A DNA stretch of 51,969 nt from Beijerinckiaceae bacterium (GCA_947474545.1 CANJJI010000013.1:1-51969); one strand, 5' to 3'. Counted from the first letter of the stretch, positions 1 through 7,788 are shown. The notes: generated by a model not told the origin, from the sequence alone. Translations and numbers: made by a program.

Positions 1-2
1 AG

Positions 3-131
3 GCCCATCTGCGAAAGGCCCAAGCGCGAACTTTCGACGCCCTATGGAGAACGCTTGGCGACATATGCCTCCTGTTCAAGGAAAATGAATGCTGGAACTT
101 CTTCAAAGCGATGAGGTATGCATCCGATTAA
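3..131 (+). mobile_element. IS630-family transposase, C-terminal fragment (cut by window edge)
   Basis: The frame is open from the first bases of the window to a TAA at 129-131. It encodes about 42 residues that include LRKAQARTFDALWRTLGD and end NFFKAMRYASD. The usual C-terminus of IS630-type transposases has the same pattern: an LRKAAART-like stretch, then ALW, then an E-C-x-N-[FY]F element and a short GY-x-D/E tail. The protein would be the DDE transposase of the element; its catalytic part lies outside the window. The element's right end should lie just past the stop codon, near 140-155, inside the neighbouring DUF805 frame. The identification rests on a short stretch and is from memory of the family. 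Confidence 0.6.
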
Positions 132-450
132 ACGTACGATGCTCTAAAATCAGAGCGGCTGTTGAAGCCAGCATCCACGCGACCAGCCACCAGCCGCTCC
201 GGCCAAAGTCATGCGCCCGTTTGATGGCCACAGCAAAATGAAAATAGTAAAACGGAAGTGCGAAAAGAAAGCCAATTGATGGAGTTCTGTTCGCGAAGGC
301 GGATGGGGAAAGAAAGTCTTCGCTGCGCAGCGGTGGAAGCGCGCTGAACGCAATGACAAAGGCCGCAATCAAAAGTACAAGCCAGCCCAGGAAATATTGC
401 AAGCGGCCAATACGGCCATCCAATGAAAGAAACAATGACAGGATTGGCAC
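103..450 (-). CDS. DUF805 inner-membrane protein, C-terminally shortened
   Basis: This is a 115-residue protein of the DUF805 (YhaH-like) family, whose function is unknown. It shows both family signatures: the N-terminal LDGRIGRLQYFLGW just before the first membrane segment (about residues 17-40), and the cytosolic IKRAHDFGRSGWW (about 76-88) after the second segment. A third hydrophobic stretch follows (about 89-101). The usual fourth segment is missing, and the polar tail LEHRTFNRMHTSSL does not look like the family. The last codons overlap the IS630-type transposase end on the other strand, so the tail is probably element DNA read in frame. It may be a disrupted gene. Confidence 0.6.
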   Translation of the reverse strand: MPILSLFLSLDGRIGRLQYFLGWLVLLIAAFVIAFSALPPLRSEDFLSPSAFANRTPSIGFLFALPFYYFHFAVAIKRAHDFGRSGWWLVAWMLASTAALILEHRTFNRMHTSSL

Positions 451-569
451 GATGGAATTCCTGGCTACACGGATGAAAGAACATCCTCAGTGTAGCCAGA
501 ACGTGTTGACCGTGCGTTACATTCGCCCATGCGCCGCTGGTGTGGTTTACGAAAGGTTATCGCTGCCCC

Positions 570-1775
570 TCAGCCCAAAACCTTCAGCGCCTGCGCCAGA
601 TCTTCCTTCAAATCCTCCACATCCTCCAGCCCCACACTCAGGCGCAACATGCCCTCGCCGATGCCCATTTCGAGGCGGCCGGCCATGGGGATGCGTTGAT
701 GGGTGGTTGTGGCTGGATGCGTAAGGATACTTTTTGCGTCGCCAAGGTTGTTGGAAATCTTGATGATTTCGAGCGCGTTGCCGAATTTGAACGTGGCGGC
801 CTTGTCGGCGAGATCAAACACCACAACCTGTCCGCCGCCCTTCATCTGCCGTTTGGCGAGTTCATATTGCGGGTGATCCTTGCGGAAGGGATAGAGTACG
901 CGCTTGACGGCCTTCTGTTCAGCCAGAAAGTCTGCAATCTGCACGGCATTAGCAACCTGTTGATGCACACGCAGCCCCATGGTTTCCAGCGATTTGACCA
1001 TCACCCAGGCATTGAACGGCGACAATGCAGGGCCCGTCTGACGCAGGTAATTATGCACATTGTCCATGATGAATTTTTCAGAGCCGAGGATGCAGCCGGC
1101 CAGGCAGCGACCCTGGCCATCCACATGCTTGGTCGCCGAATAGACAACGCAATCGGCGCCATATTCGAACGGGCTTTGCAGCAGCGCGGTTGCAAACACA
1201 TTGTCGACCACGAGCGTTGCTCCGCCCGCGTGCGCGATATCCGCAATGGCCCTGATGTCGAGAATATCGAGCTGCGGATTGGTCGGCGTTTCGATGAAGG
1301 TTGTCTTTGTATTGGGCCGCATCGCCTTGCGCCACTGTTCGAGATCGCCACCATCGACCAGCGTGCATTCCACGCCAAAGCGTGGCGCGAGTTCTTCCAC
1401 GATAAACCGGCATGAACCAAACAGCGCCTTTGCGGCGACGATGTGATCGCCAGCCTTCACCTGCCCCATGACGGCGGCGGTTACAGCCGCCATGCCGCTG
1501 GCCGTGGCGCGCGCAGCTTCAGCGCCCTCCAGCAGGGCCATGCGCTTTTCAAACATGGTGACGGTCGGATTGGAAAAGCGCGCGTATTGATAACCGGGCT
1601 CTTCGCCTGTGAAGCGCTTTTCGGCAGTTTCCATGGAATCGTAGGCAAAACCCTGGGTCAGGAAAATAGCTTCCGACATTTCGCCGAATTCCGAGCGCAA
1701 CGTGCCACCATGCACAAGGCGGGTCGCCTGGCGCAGGGATTCAGGCGCGCGCTTGCCAGTGGGAGATTTCGCCAT
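570..1775 (-). CDS. metZ: O-succinylhomoserine sulfhydrylase (PLP-dependent)
   Basis: A 401-residue enzyme of the Cys/Met-metabolism PLP family. MetZ makes homocysteine from O-succinylhomoserine and sulfide in methionine synthesis. The PLP lysine lies in SATKHVDGQGR, preceded by VVDNVFATALLQ. The N-terminal TRLVHGGTLRSEFGEMSEA and the GEEPGYQYARFSNPT segment are typical of the MetZ branch rather than of cystathionine gamma-synthase. The start is set at 1775, where GAGGAG sits about seven bases upstream; an in-frame codon at 1814 has no such site. Expression is likely controlled by the SAM-II riboswitch and terminator just upstream. A cystathionine synthase activity is less likely but not excluded. 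Confidence 0.93.
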   Translation of the reverse strand: MAKSPTGKRAPESLRQATRLVHGGTLRSEFGEMSEAIFLTQGFAYDSMETAEKRFTGEEPGYQYARFSNPTVTMFEKRMALLEGAEAARATASGMAAVTAAVMGQVKAGDHIVAAKALFGSCRFIVEELAPRFGVECTLVDGGDLEQWRKAMRPNTKTTFIETPTNPQLDILDIRAIADIAHAGGATLVVDNVFATALLQSPFEYGADCVVYSATKHVDGQGRCLAGCILGSEKFIMDNVHNYLRQTGPALSPFNAWVMVKSLETMGLRVHQQVANAVQIADFLAEQKAVKRVLYPFRKDHPQYELAKRQMKGGGQVVVFDLADKAATFKFGNALEIIKISNNLGDAKSILTHPATTTHQRIPMAGRLEMGIGEGMLRLSVGLEDVEDLKEDLAQALKVLG

Positions 1776-1824
1776 AATTTCAGCTCCTCTATCGCGCGGC
1801 GCGAGGCGCCACACATCCGGTCAA

Positions 1825-1858
1825 CAAAAAGCCCGGCTGGGGTTCCACCCCGCCAGGC
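1825..1858 (-). terminator. Attenuator hairpin between SAM-II riboswitch and metZ
   Basis: Read on the minus strand, CCTGGCGGGG pairs with CCCCAGCCGGG around a TGGAA loop (ten pairs, one bulged A). It is followed by CTTTTTG. This is an intrinsic terminator placed between the riboswitch and the metZ ribosome binding site. It suggests that SAM binding controls premature termination rather than only translation. A second short hairpin (GCTTAG/CTAAGC, 1870-1885) lies between the aptamer and the terminator and could take part in the switch. Confidence 0.65.
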
Positions 1859-1887
1859 CAAAATCCGCCGCTTAGCCAGCTAAGCCA

Positions 1888-1946
1888 CGGCCTTTTAGCC
1901 CCTTGTTTAACGTGGCGGCAAGCCGGCCGGCTCAAATGACCACGAA
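1888..1946 (-). promoter_or_regulatory. SAM-II riboswitch aptamer upstream of metZ
   Basis: On the minus strand the order is CGTGG, TCATTTGAGCC, a GC-rich loop, GCCGCCACG, TTAAACAA, then GGGGCTAAAAGGCC. This matches the conserved core of SAM-II: GTGGTGATTTG, then GCCAC-TTTAA-AAG, then GCTAAA-GG. P1 is CGTGG (1940-1944) with CCACG (1911-1915). The pseudoknot can form between CGGCC in the loop and GGCCG after the A-run. SAM-II binds S-adenosylmethionine and lowers expression of methionine-synthesis genes in alphaproteobacteria, which fits metZ downstream. Confidence 0.88.
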
Positions 1947-1949
1947 ACC

Positions 1950-1979
1950 AATGTAACGCGCCGGGGGCCAGCGGGTCAA
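1950..1979 (-). promoter_or_regulatory. metZ: Predicted metZ promoter
   Basis: On the minus strand TTGACC (1974-1979) and TACATT (1950-1955) are separated by 18 bases. That is five and four matches to the sigma-70 hexamers. The expected start of transcription falls at about 1943-1945, the first bases of riboswitch stem P1. This agreement of spacing and aptamer start supports the call. Confidence 0.6.
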
Positions 1980-2036
1980 TTGCCGGGAAGCTGTGAACAA
2001 TTGCGCGAATGAACCAGCGCGAACGGGGACACGCGC

Positions 2037-2042
2037 TATAAT
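2037..2042 (+). promoter_or_regulatory. Possible -10 element of dcd
   Basis: A perfect TATAAT lies 46 bases before the dcd start codon. No convincing -35 hexamer is seen at the normal distance, so this is only a candidate. Confidence 0.35.
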
Positions 2043-2088
2043 GTGCCTAAAATAGCAGCCAGGCGCTGCCCATCCCCCGGACAAAACA

Positions 2089-3276
2089 ATGAGTGCTCTT
2101 CCCAAAACCCCAGTTCCGTCTCCGGCAGCAGTTGCGCCAGAATTCGCGCCTGACAGCGATTTTGGCCATCGCTTCGGCCTGTTGGCGCGCCAGAAGATCA
2201 AACTGATGATTCATCGCGAGATCATCCGTTCCAGCGAACCCATTACAGACGCGCAGATACAGCCGGCGAGCCTTGATCTGCGGGTAGGCGCCAAGGCATG
2301 GCGCGTACGAGCCAGTTTTCTGCCCGGCAAGGCGCGTACGGTTTCCGAACAATTAGCCGAGCTGAAGTATGATGAAATTTCGCTGGATGAAGGTGCAGTC
2401 CTTGAACGCGGCTGCGTTTATGTCGTGCCGTTGCTTGAGACGCTCAATCTGCCTGACAGCTTCACCGCGGTCGCCAATCCCAAAAGCTCAACGGGGCGGC
2501 TTGATATCTTCACACGCCTCATCACAGATCATTGCGAAGCCTTTGATCAGGTTGAAGCGGGATACAAAGGCCCGTTATTCGCGGAGATTTCGCCGCGCTC
2601 TTTCAGCGTGCGCTTGCGCAAGGGATCGCGCCTGAACCAGATCCGCTTCCGCCGCCGCCACTCCGCGCAATTGCGCCTGACCGATTTTACGCTCTCGGAC
2701 AAGGCGCTGCGCGAGTGGCATGAAAGCCGCTGCAAGCTTGTGGAAGGCGAGCCGCATATTCGCAATGGGCTCAATCTACGTGTTGCGCTGAGCCGGGAAA
2801 TGCTGGGACCGCAGGTTGGCTATCGCGCCCAGAAACACACCGATGTGATCGACGTCGACAGGGTCGGCGCTTATGAAATCCGTGATTTCTGGGAGCCAAT
2901 CCACGCCCGCGATGATCGCAGGTTGATCCTCGATCCCGATGAGTTCTATATTCTGGCTTCGCACGAGAAATTGCAGATACCGCCTGAACTGGCGGCAGAA
3001 ATGGTGCCCATTGATCCTTCGATGGGCGAATTTCGAGTGCATTATGCCGGTTTCTTCGATCCAGGGTTCGGCCATACGCCGGGTGGCGAACCCGGCAGCC
3101 GCGGTGTGCTGGAAGTGCGCAGCCACGAAGTACCGTTCGTGCTGGAAGACGGGCAGATTATCGGCCGGCTTGTTTATGAAGAAATGGCCGACCAGCCGGA
3201 AATGCTTTACGGCGCAACGGCGGTTTCAAACTATCAGGGCCAGAGCCTGAAGTTATCAAAGCATTTCAAAATGTGA
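2089..3276 (+). CDS. dcd: dCTP deaminase, double-length alphaproteobacterial form
   Basis: A 395-residue protein converting dCTP to dUTP for thymidylate synthesis, about twice the length of E. coli Dcd (193 residues). It contains two dUTPase-like folds. The first (about 45-210) has IQPASLDLRVG, ISLDEG, the substrate-loop motif ANPKSSTGRLDIFT and an acidic residue in GPLFAEISPRS at the place of the catalytic glutamate. The second (about 255-390) has VHYAGFFDPGFGH, GVLEVRSHEVPFVLEDGQ and IGRLVYEEM. The start at 2089 has no good ribosome binding site, but the sequence before the first domain is short and plausible. It converges on gcrA across a strong bidirectional terminator. Confidence 0.88.
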   Translation: MSALPKTPVPSPAAVAPEFAPDSDFGHRFGLLARQKIKLMIHREIIRSSEPITDAQIQPASLDLRVGAKAWRVRASFLPGKARTVSEQLAELKYDEISLDEGAVLERGCVYVVPLLETLNLPDSFTAVANPKSSTGRLDIFTRLITDHCEAFDQVEAGYKGPLFAEISPRSFSVRLRKGSRLNQIRFRRRHSAQLRLTDFTLSDKALREWHESRCKLVEGEPHIRNGLNLRVALSREMLGPQVGYRAQKHTDVIDVDRVGAYEIRDFWEPIHARDDRRLILDPDEFYILASHEKLQIPPELAAEMVPIDPSMGEFRVHYAGFFDPGFGHTPGGEPGSRGVLEVRSHEVPFVLEDGQIIGRLVYEEMADQPEMLYGATAVSNYQGQSLKLSKHFKM

Positions 3277-3286
3277 GACCGACAAT

Positions 3287-3319
3287 AAAAAACACCGGCC
3301 GAGAAGCCGGTGTTTTTTT
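3287..3319. terminator. Bidirectional terminator between dcd and gcrA
   Basis: AACACCGGC (3291-3299) pairs with GCCGGTGTT (3306-3314) around a CGAGAA loop. An A-run stands on the left and a T-run of nine on the right, so it can stop transcripts from both convergent genes. Confidence 0.9.
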
Positions 3320-3337
3320 ATTTCAAAGCCATAAAAC

Positions 3338-3883
3338 TCAGCTCGCCATACGTGTCTGCTGCACCAGTTGGGCGCGGCGTTCGCGATCACGTTCACGCCG
3401 GCGATCCTGTACGGGTTGATAGGCCATGCGCGCATGATAGGGGCAATAAGTGACGCCGACATCGGATTTGCCGCCGCAATAACGGAATTCCGACGTTGAA
3501 GGATCGCCGAGTGGCCAGCGGCACATGGTCTCTTTCAATTCCATGATGGTGACCGGATCACACATGGGAACAACAACGTCTTCCACCAGTTTGGGCGCCG
3601 GTGCGGGACGGTAGTTAAATGCAAGCGCATTGTTACCGCTCACGCCGCCATCCGCGGGCCTGCGCGGCACGTTGGGGTGGGGTGCGCGCGGCTGCTGAAC
3701 ACGGGGACGCGAAGGCGCGCTCGATGCCGTTTTAACACGGCCTGACAGCCCCAGCCGATGCACCTTGCCGATCACAGCATTACGCGTGATGCCATTGCCG
3801 AGTTCACCGGCGATCTGGCTGGCGCTATGGCCATCCATCCACATTTTGCGCAATTGTTCGACGCGCTCGTCATTCCAGGACAT
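3338..3883 (-). CDS. gcrA: GcrA cell-cycle regulator
   Basis: A 181-residue GcrA protein. In alphaproteobacteria GcrA binds sigma-70 RNA polymerase and acts at promoters carrying GANTC sites methylated by CcrM. The N-terminal helix-turn-helix domain begins MSWNDERVEQLRKMW and contains GHSASQIAGELGNGITRNAV followed by IGKVHRLGLSGR. A low-complexity Pro/Arg linker (about 55-100) leads to the conserved C-terminal domain with CRWPLGDP, FRYCGG and YCPYHARMAYQP. The start at 3883 is preceded by GGAGGAG; the frame stays open upstream to 3988, but that extension lacks homology. CcrM is not in this window. Confidence 0.95.
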   Translation of the reverse strand: MSWNDERVEQLRKMWMDGHSASQIAGELGNGITRNAVIGKVHRLGLSGRVKTASSAPSRPRVQQPRAPHPNVPRRPADGGVSGNNALAFNYRPAPAPKLVEDVVVPMCDPVTIMELKETMCRWPLGDPSTSEFRYCGGKSDVGVTYCPYHARMAYQPVQDRRRERDRERRAQLVQQTRMAS

Positions 3884-3910
3884 CCAGTTTCTCCTCCGGG
3901 TCCGTTTCGA

Positions 3911-4165
3911 GAATCCTTCATGCGCCGCCGCCTGCCATGAAAGGCGCCGGTGATACGCAAGGAAACTCGCTGCTGAGGTCCGCCGCACGAAATGTCGTAG
4001 CCGACGGATGAATACCTACACTAGCAGTTGAATCTGGCGCAAGAGTCAGACGGCCTTCTTACGCGTTTTCAACAGGCCATTCCTGTGGAGAAAGCCCTAA
4101 AATGCGGCATAAATGCGCCGGTACGAATAACAGGCGGAAAACGCTTGGTTAAAAAAAGATGAATC
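3911..4165. promoter_or_regulatory. Cluster of GANTC sites upstream of gcrA
   Basis: GANTC, the CcrM methylation site, occurs at 3911-3915, 4030-4034, 4043-4047 and 4161-4165, in the roughly 290 bases between gcrA and the next gene. Two of the sites are only eight bases apart. In alphaproteobacteria such sites near promoters can make expression depend on methylation state. That gcrA itself is controlled this way here is inference. Confidence 0.4.
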
Positions 4166-4173
4166 AAACCGGG

Positions 4174-5139
4174 CTATTGCGCGATCTGAATGTTTTGTTC
4201 GCGAATAAGCTTGGACCATTTTGCGAAGTCCGCCGCGACCAATTGACTCACTTGAGCCGAGCTCATGCCCTCGACTTCCATGCCCAGTTCACCGAGGCGT
4301 TTACGCAATCCTTGCGTCTTTGCGGCAGCAACGACATCGGCCTCCAGCTTTCGCAAAATATCTTGCGGTACTTTGGCCGGTGCAAAAACACCAATCCATG
4401 ACGAAGTTTCGTACCCTTTAACGCCGCTTTCATCGACAGTGGGCCAGTCCGGATACATGGACAGCCGCTTCATTGTCGTTGCCGCCAGCGTGCGAACCTG
4501 CGGCGATTGTATAGCCGCTGCGGCTGAAGCCACATCAGCAATCACGACCTGAATGTTGCCGGCCATCAACTCATTCACGGCCAGAGCGGCGCCTCGAAAC
4601 GGCACATTGACGATCTGAACGCCCGCCATCGATTTGAACAACTCGAATGACAATAGGGAAGCCGGGCCACCGGAGCCATGGTTCAGTTTTCCCGGTGAGG
4701 CTTTAGCATAGGCGACAAGCTCTGCGATACTTTTCACCGGGAGACTTGCATGCACATAGACGGCAAGCGGAAGGCTTGCCACAACGCTCACCGGCGCAAA
4801 GTCGCGCGACGGATCGTAGCTCAGGTTATTTGTATAGGCGGGCGCCATCGCGACAACGCCATCATGTGCAACAAGAAGTGTATAGCCATCAGGCGTAGCG
4901 CGCGCGACAGCTGTCGCACCGATGGCCATGCCAGCACCCGGGCGATTTTCGATAATCGCCTGTCTGCCCCAGATAATTGAAAGTTCGTAAGCAACACTTC
5001 GTCCGACAAGGTCAATCGCTCCGCCAGCCGCCGTGGGAACGATGAGTTTGACCGGGCGATCGGGAAATGTCTGTGCCGAGACGGGGCAGGCAGCTGCCAA
5101 AGCAAGCGCCATCGCAGCAAATCGCAAAGATGTGATCAT
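4174..5139 (-). CDS. Tripartite tricarboxylate transporter (Bug-type) periplasmic receptor
   Basis: A 321-residue extracytoplasmic binding protein of the Bug/TctC family, which captures carboxylates or aromatic acids for TctAB-type permeases. It has a signal peptide (MITSLRFAAMALALAAACPVSA), then FPDRPVKLIVPTAAGG. The diagnostic segments ENRPGAGMAIGATAVARATP, DGYTL and GSGGPASLLSFELFK are present. The start has AGGA upstream. No TctA or TctB permease is nearby. The next gene upstream, a VOC protein, ends 49 bases away and may share its transcript. The ligand cannot be told from sequence. Confidence 0.9.
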   Translation of the reverse strand: MITSLRFAAMALALAAACPVSAQTFPDRPVKLIVPTAAGGAIDLVGRSVAYELSIIWGRQAIIENRPGAGMAIGATAVARATPDGYTLLVAHDGVVAMAPAYTNNLSYDPSRDFAPVSVVASLPLAVYVHASLPVKSIAELVAYAKASPGKLNHGSGGPASLLSFELFKSMAGVQIVNVPFRGAALAVNELMAGNIQVVIADVASAAAAIQSPQVRTLAATTMKRLSMYPDWPTVDESGVKGYETSSWIGVFAPAKVPQDILRKLEADVVAAAKTQGLRKRLGELGMEVEGMSSAQVSQLVAADFAKWSKLIREQNIQIAQ

Positions 5140-5188
5140 CCGGAAATCCTCACCTGGTTATCTTATGGGATGCTGCGCAATTGCGCCT

Positions 5189-5746
5189 TCAACTTTTCGC
5201 CTGCAATGGCGGCCGCTTACGGATGGGGTCGGAACCGTCCCAGCCGACGGAGGCTTGCTGAAAGCGCGTGAACATCGCCTCGGTCCCTGGCGACATGTTG
5301 ATCACTTCCGAATAGGCCGAAAGCACATCCATTGTATCGAAATAGGCAACCTTGTTGCCGCCGGAGACTTCCGCTTCATAGACGAGTTCGAAACCGGCCT
5401 TGGCGTAATGAGTGCAGCGAGCTGCATAATCTGGCGCACCGACGCCAAAATGATGCAGGCCATAGCCACGTTTTTTCACCACATCCATATAGACCGACGG
5501 CACATCGTTGAGCTGTTGGATCAATTCGTATTGCATGGAGCCGGAATAGCCCATGGCGATGGACAATTCGACGTCTGTTGGTTTTCCGCGATAGACCTGC
5601 CAGGGAAACACGCCGCCTTCGCGCCAGAACCAGGGTCCGACATTCAGATGTTTTGTGAAGACATCCATGGCCGCGCGGATATCTTCCACGATGTAGGCGG
5701 TCTGGATGATGCCGTCGCCGGGCTGACCGAAATTCATGATTGGCAT
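5189..5746 (-). CDS. VOC-family (glyoxalase-like) protein
   Basis: A 185-residue vicinal-oxygen-chelate protein of the Glyoxalase_4 type. It shows two beta-alpha-beta-beta-beta modules: IIQTAYIVEDIRAAMDVF followed by LNVGPWFWRE, and GLHHFGVGAPDY followed by AYFDTMDV. Members act on diverse small molecules (epimerases, lyases, ring-cleavage enzymes). The substrate is not predictable. A very good AGGAGGAG precedes the start at 5746. It lies upstream of the Bug-type receptor on the same strand and is divergent from apaG. Confidence 0.8.
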   Translation of the reverse strand: MPIMNFGQPGDGIIQTAYIVEDIRAAMDVFTKHLNVGPWFWREGGVFPWQVYRGKPTDVELSIAMGYSGSMQYELIQQLNDVPSVYMDVVKKRGYGLHHFGVGAPDYAARCTHYAKAGFELVYEAEVSGGNKVAYFDTMDVLSAYSEVINMSPGTEAMFTRFQQASVGWDGSDPIRKRPPLQAKS

Positions 5747-5824
5747 GGGGTCTCCTCCTATTTTCCCCGACTATGCAATGCCTGGCCTCTCGACGAAAGC
5801 CCCGCAATCAGCCAAAATGCTTCC

Positions 5825-6217
5825 ATGTACAAATCAGTCACCAACGATATCCGTGTCGTCGTCGAGCCCGAATTTATGGGTGAACGCTCCCAGCCCGAGC
5901 GTGGCCAGTATTTCTGGGCCTACCGGATCGAAATCACCAATCTTGGCCGCAAGACAGCGCAGCTGACCCATCGCCACTGGCGTATCACAGACGCCAATGG
6001 GAGACTCGAGGAAGTGCGCGGCGCCGGCGTTGTTGGCGAACAGCCCACACTCGCGCCAGGAGAGAGTTTTAACTACACGTCAGGTTGCCCTTTGACGACG
6101 CCTTCGGGGATCATGGCAGGCAGCTACAGGTTCGTGGACGAAGCTGGCGAGCCCTTTGATGTTGCTGTTCCAGCTTTTTCGCTCGATAGTCCCCACGCGA
6201 AACGTGTGCTCAACTAG
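5825..6217 (+). CDS. apaG: ApaG (CorD) protein
   Basis: A 130-residue ApaG protein with a fibronectin-III-like fold, known from resistance to Co/Mg and protein-interaction roles but without a settled function. Family motifs are VVVEPEFMGERSQPERGQYF, YRIEITNLG, QLTHRHWRITDANG, VRGAGVVGEQPTLAPGE and YTSGCPLTTPSGIM. The length matches the family. The start MYKSVTNDIRV is the family N-terminus; the frame is open further upstream, but that part runs antisense to the VOC gene and is not coding. Confidence 0.95.
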   Translation: MYKSVTNDIRVVVEPEFMGERSQPERGQYFWAYRIEITNLGRKTAQLTHRHWRITDANGRLEEVRGAGVVGEQPTLAPGESFNYTSGCPLTTPSGIMAGSYRFVDEAGEPFDVAVPAFSLDSPHAKRVLN

Positions 6218-6273
6218 CATGCGCCCATGGCGTTGCGATCTGACCTTCCCGATGCAAACAGGCTGCTAAACCC

Positions 6274-7449
6274 ATGGTGCAGGCCGCGGACAACAGGTTG
6301 AACGAGATCATCGAATTGCTCGCGCAGCTCGTAGCCTTCGATACCGAAAGCTCGAAATCGAACTGGCCGATCATCCGCTTCATAGAAAATTATTTGCGCG
6401 CAAGAGATGTGCCCTACGTCATTGTCCCTAATGCGGACGGCGACAAGGCCGCCATCTTCGCCACCGTCGGACCAATGATCGATGGGGGCATCATCCTCTC
6501 CGGCCACACTGATGTGGTGCCTGTAGAAGGCCAGACCTGGTCATCCAACCCCTTCGTATTGCGCCGTGAGGGGACGCGCCTCTATGGCCGCGGCTCGACC
6601 GACATGAAAGGCTTTGATGCTGTCGCGCTTTCGATGATCGACGAATTCAAGGCCGCCCAACTGCAAAGGCCTGTCCATGTTCTTCTCAGCTATGATGAGG
6701 AGACGACATGTCTGGGGCCTGTCGATACAATCAAGCGCTTCGGCAAAGACCTGCCGATGCCGCGAGCGGCGATTGTCGGCGAACCCACACAGATGCATGT
6801 TGCAGACGCGCATAAAGCTGTGGCGACCTACCGCACTACAGTGCACGGCCACGAAGCCCATTCATCAAAGCCTCATCTAGGCGCCAACGCTATCGAGGGC
6901 GCAGCCGCGCTGGTCAATGAACTCTATGCGTTAGCACAGGAGCTTGCCGCAGCGCCCGATCCCGCTGGACGTTTCGACCCACCTTTCTCCACAATCAGCG
7001 TTGGGGTCATACACGGCGGTACTGCGCGCAATATTCTGGCCAAGGAATGCAGCTTTCAGTGGGAGTTCCGGCCTTTGCCGGGCGTCGCCATCGATTGGGC
7101 GCGCAAGCGGCTTGATGCGTTCGCAGCTTCTACACTGCTCCCAAGGCTGCAACGCTACGCCCCGGACGCGCGGATCGAAACCTTGACCGAAATCGAAGTG
7201 CCGGGCCTCGCCCCTGAACCGGGATCGGACGCCGAAACCTTGGCGTTGAAACTCACCCGTTCCAATCGCACGATTGCCGTTTCCTATGCGACTGAAGGTG
7301 GGCGTTTTCAGGCTGGCAAAGTGGCGACGATCATTTGTGGTCCCGGTTCGATCGATCAAGCACATCAACCTGATGAATTTATAGAGATTGCGGAGCTGGA
7401 AGCCTGTATTGCCTTCATGCGGCGGCTCGGTGCGGATTTGGGCCAATAG
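6274..7449 (+). CDS. argE: Acetylornithine deacetylase-type M20 metallopeptidase
   Basis: A 391-residue M20A enzyme, most like ArgE, which removes acetate from N-acetylornithine in arginine synthesis. Metal and catalytic residues are visible: His and Asp in SGHTDVVPV, Asp in YGRGSTDMKG, the Glu pair in SYDEETTCLG, Glu in VGEPTQM, and the C-terminal His in DQAHQPDEF. The dimerisation domain (about 175-285) contains HGHEAHSSKPHLGANAIEGA. Related succinyl-diaminopimelate desuccinylases are the main alternative, but GEPT and SKPHLGANAI favour ArgE. It follows apaG by 56 bases on the same strand. Confidence 0.8.
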   Translation: MVQAADNRLNEIIELLAQLVAFDTESSKSNWPIIRFIENYLRARDVPYVIVPNADGDKAAIFATVGPMIDGGIILSGHTDVVPVEGQTWSSNPFVLRREGTRLYGRGSTDMKGFDAVALSMIDEFKAAQLQRPVHVLLSYDEETTCLGPVDTIKRFGKDLPMPRAAIVGEPTQMHVADAHKAVATYRTTVHGHEAHSSKPHLGANAIEGAAALVNELYALAQELAAAPDPAGRFDPPFSTISVGVIHGGTARNILAKECSFQWEFRPLPGVAIDWARKRLDAFAASTLLPRLQRYAPDARIETLTEIEVPGLAPEPGSDAETLALKLTRSNRTIAVSYATEGGRFQAGKVATIICGPGSIDQAHQPDEFIEIAELEACIAFMRRLGADLGQ

Positions 7450-7525
7450 AAGAAAATTGACCCGTGTGGGCGCGAGAAAATTGTTGTATGATGGTGTTGT
7501 CGAGTAGTTCTTACGAAGCGCAGGC

Positions 7526-7702
7526 ATGACGCACCGGGTTGAAACAGAGGAAGATCAGGACACAGGGCGGGCCTCACGGCTGGCGCTCGGGATGATCTTT
7601 GGCGGCATCGCCATGATGTTTATGGCGGGCGGTTTCATGTGGTGGCGGTTCGGGCCATCGATGTTCATGAATTTACTGACTGCCGCAGCCAATTGCTTTT
7701 GA
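7526..7702 (+). CDS. Small single-pass membrane protein
   Basis: An open frame from ATG 7526 to TGA 7700-7702 encodes 58 residues. A charged N-terminus (MTHRVETEEDQDTGR) is followed by one hydrophobic segment, LALGMIFGGIAMMFMAGGF, then MWWRFGPSMFM and a short C-terminal helix ending NCF. The charge-then-membrane layout and the position between the ArgE-like gene and a SCO chaperone suggest a real small inner-membrane protein. The ribosome binding site is weak. I do not recognise a family and assign no function. Confidence 0.5.
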   Translation: MTHRVETEEDQDTGRASRLALGMIFGGIAMMFMAGGFMWWRFGPSMFMNLLTAAANCF

Positions 7703-7788
7703 TCCCTCCGGTTTCCGAAAGCGCGGCAAGCTGACGCGACATCGCGCTCCGATCCCGTGCTAAAAGCTCTGGCCTGAACCGCAGCCCC

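Noticed and set aside
5033-5824. Open frame extending apaG upstream
   Set aside because: It lies antisense to the VOC gene and the family N-terminus is at 5825.
7457-7492. TTGACC and TATGAT as a promoter for the 58-residue protein
   Set aside because: The spacer is 24 bases, too long for a sigma-70 promoter.
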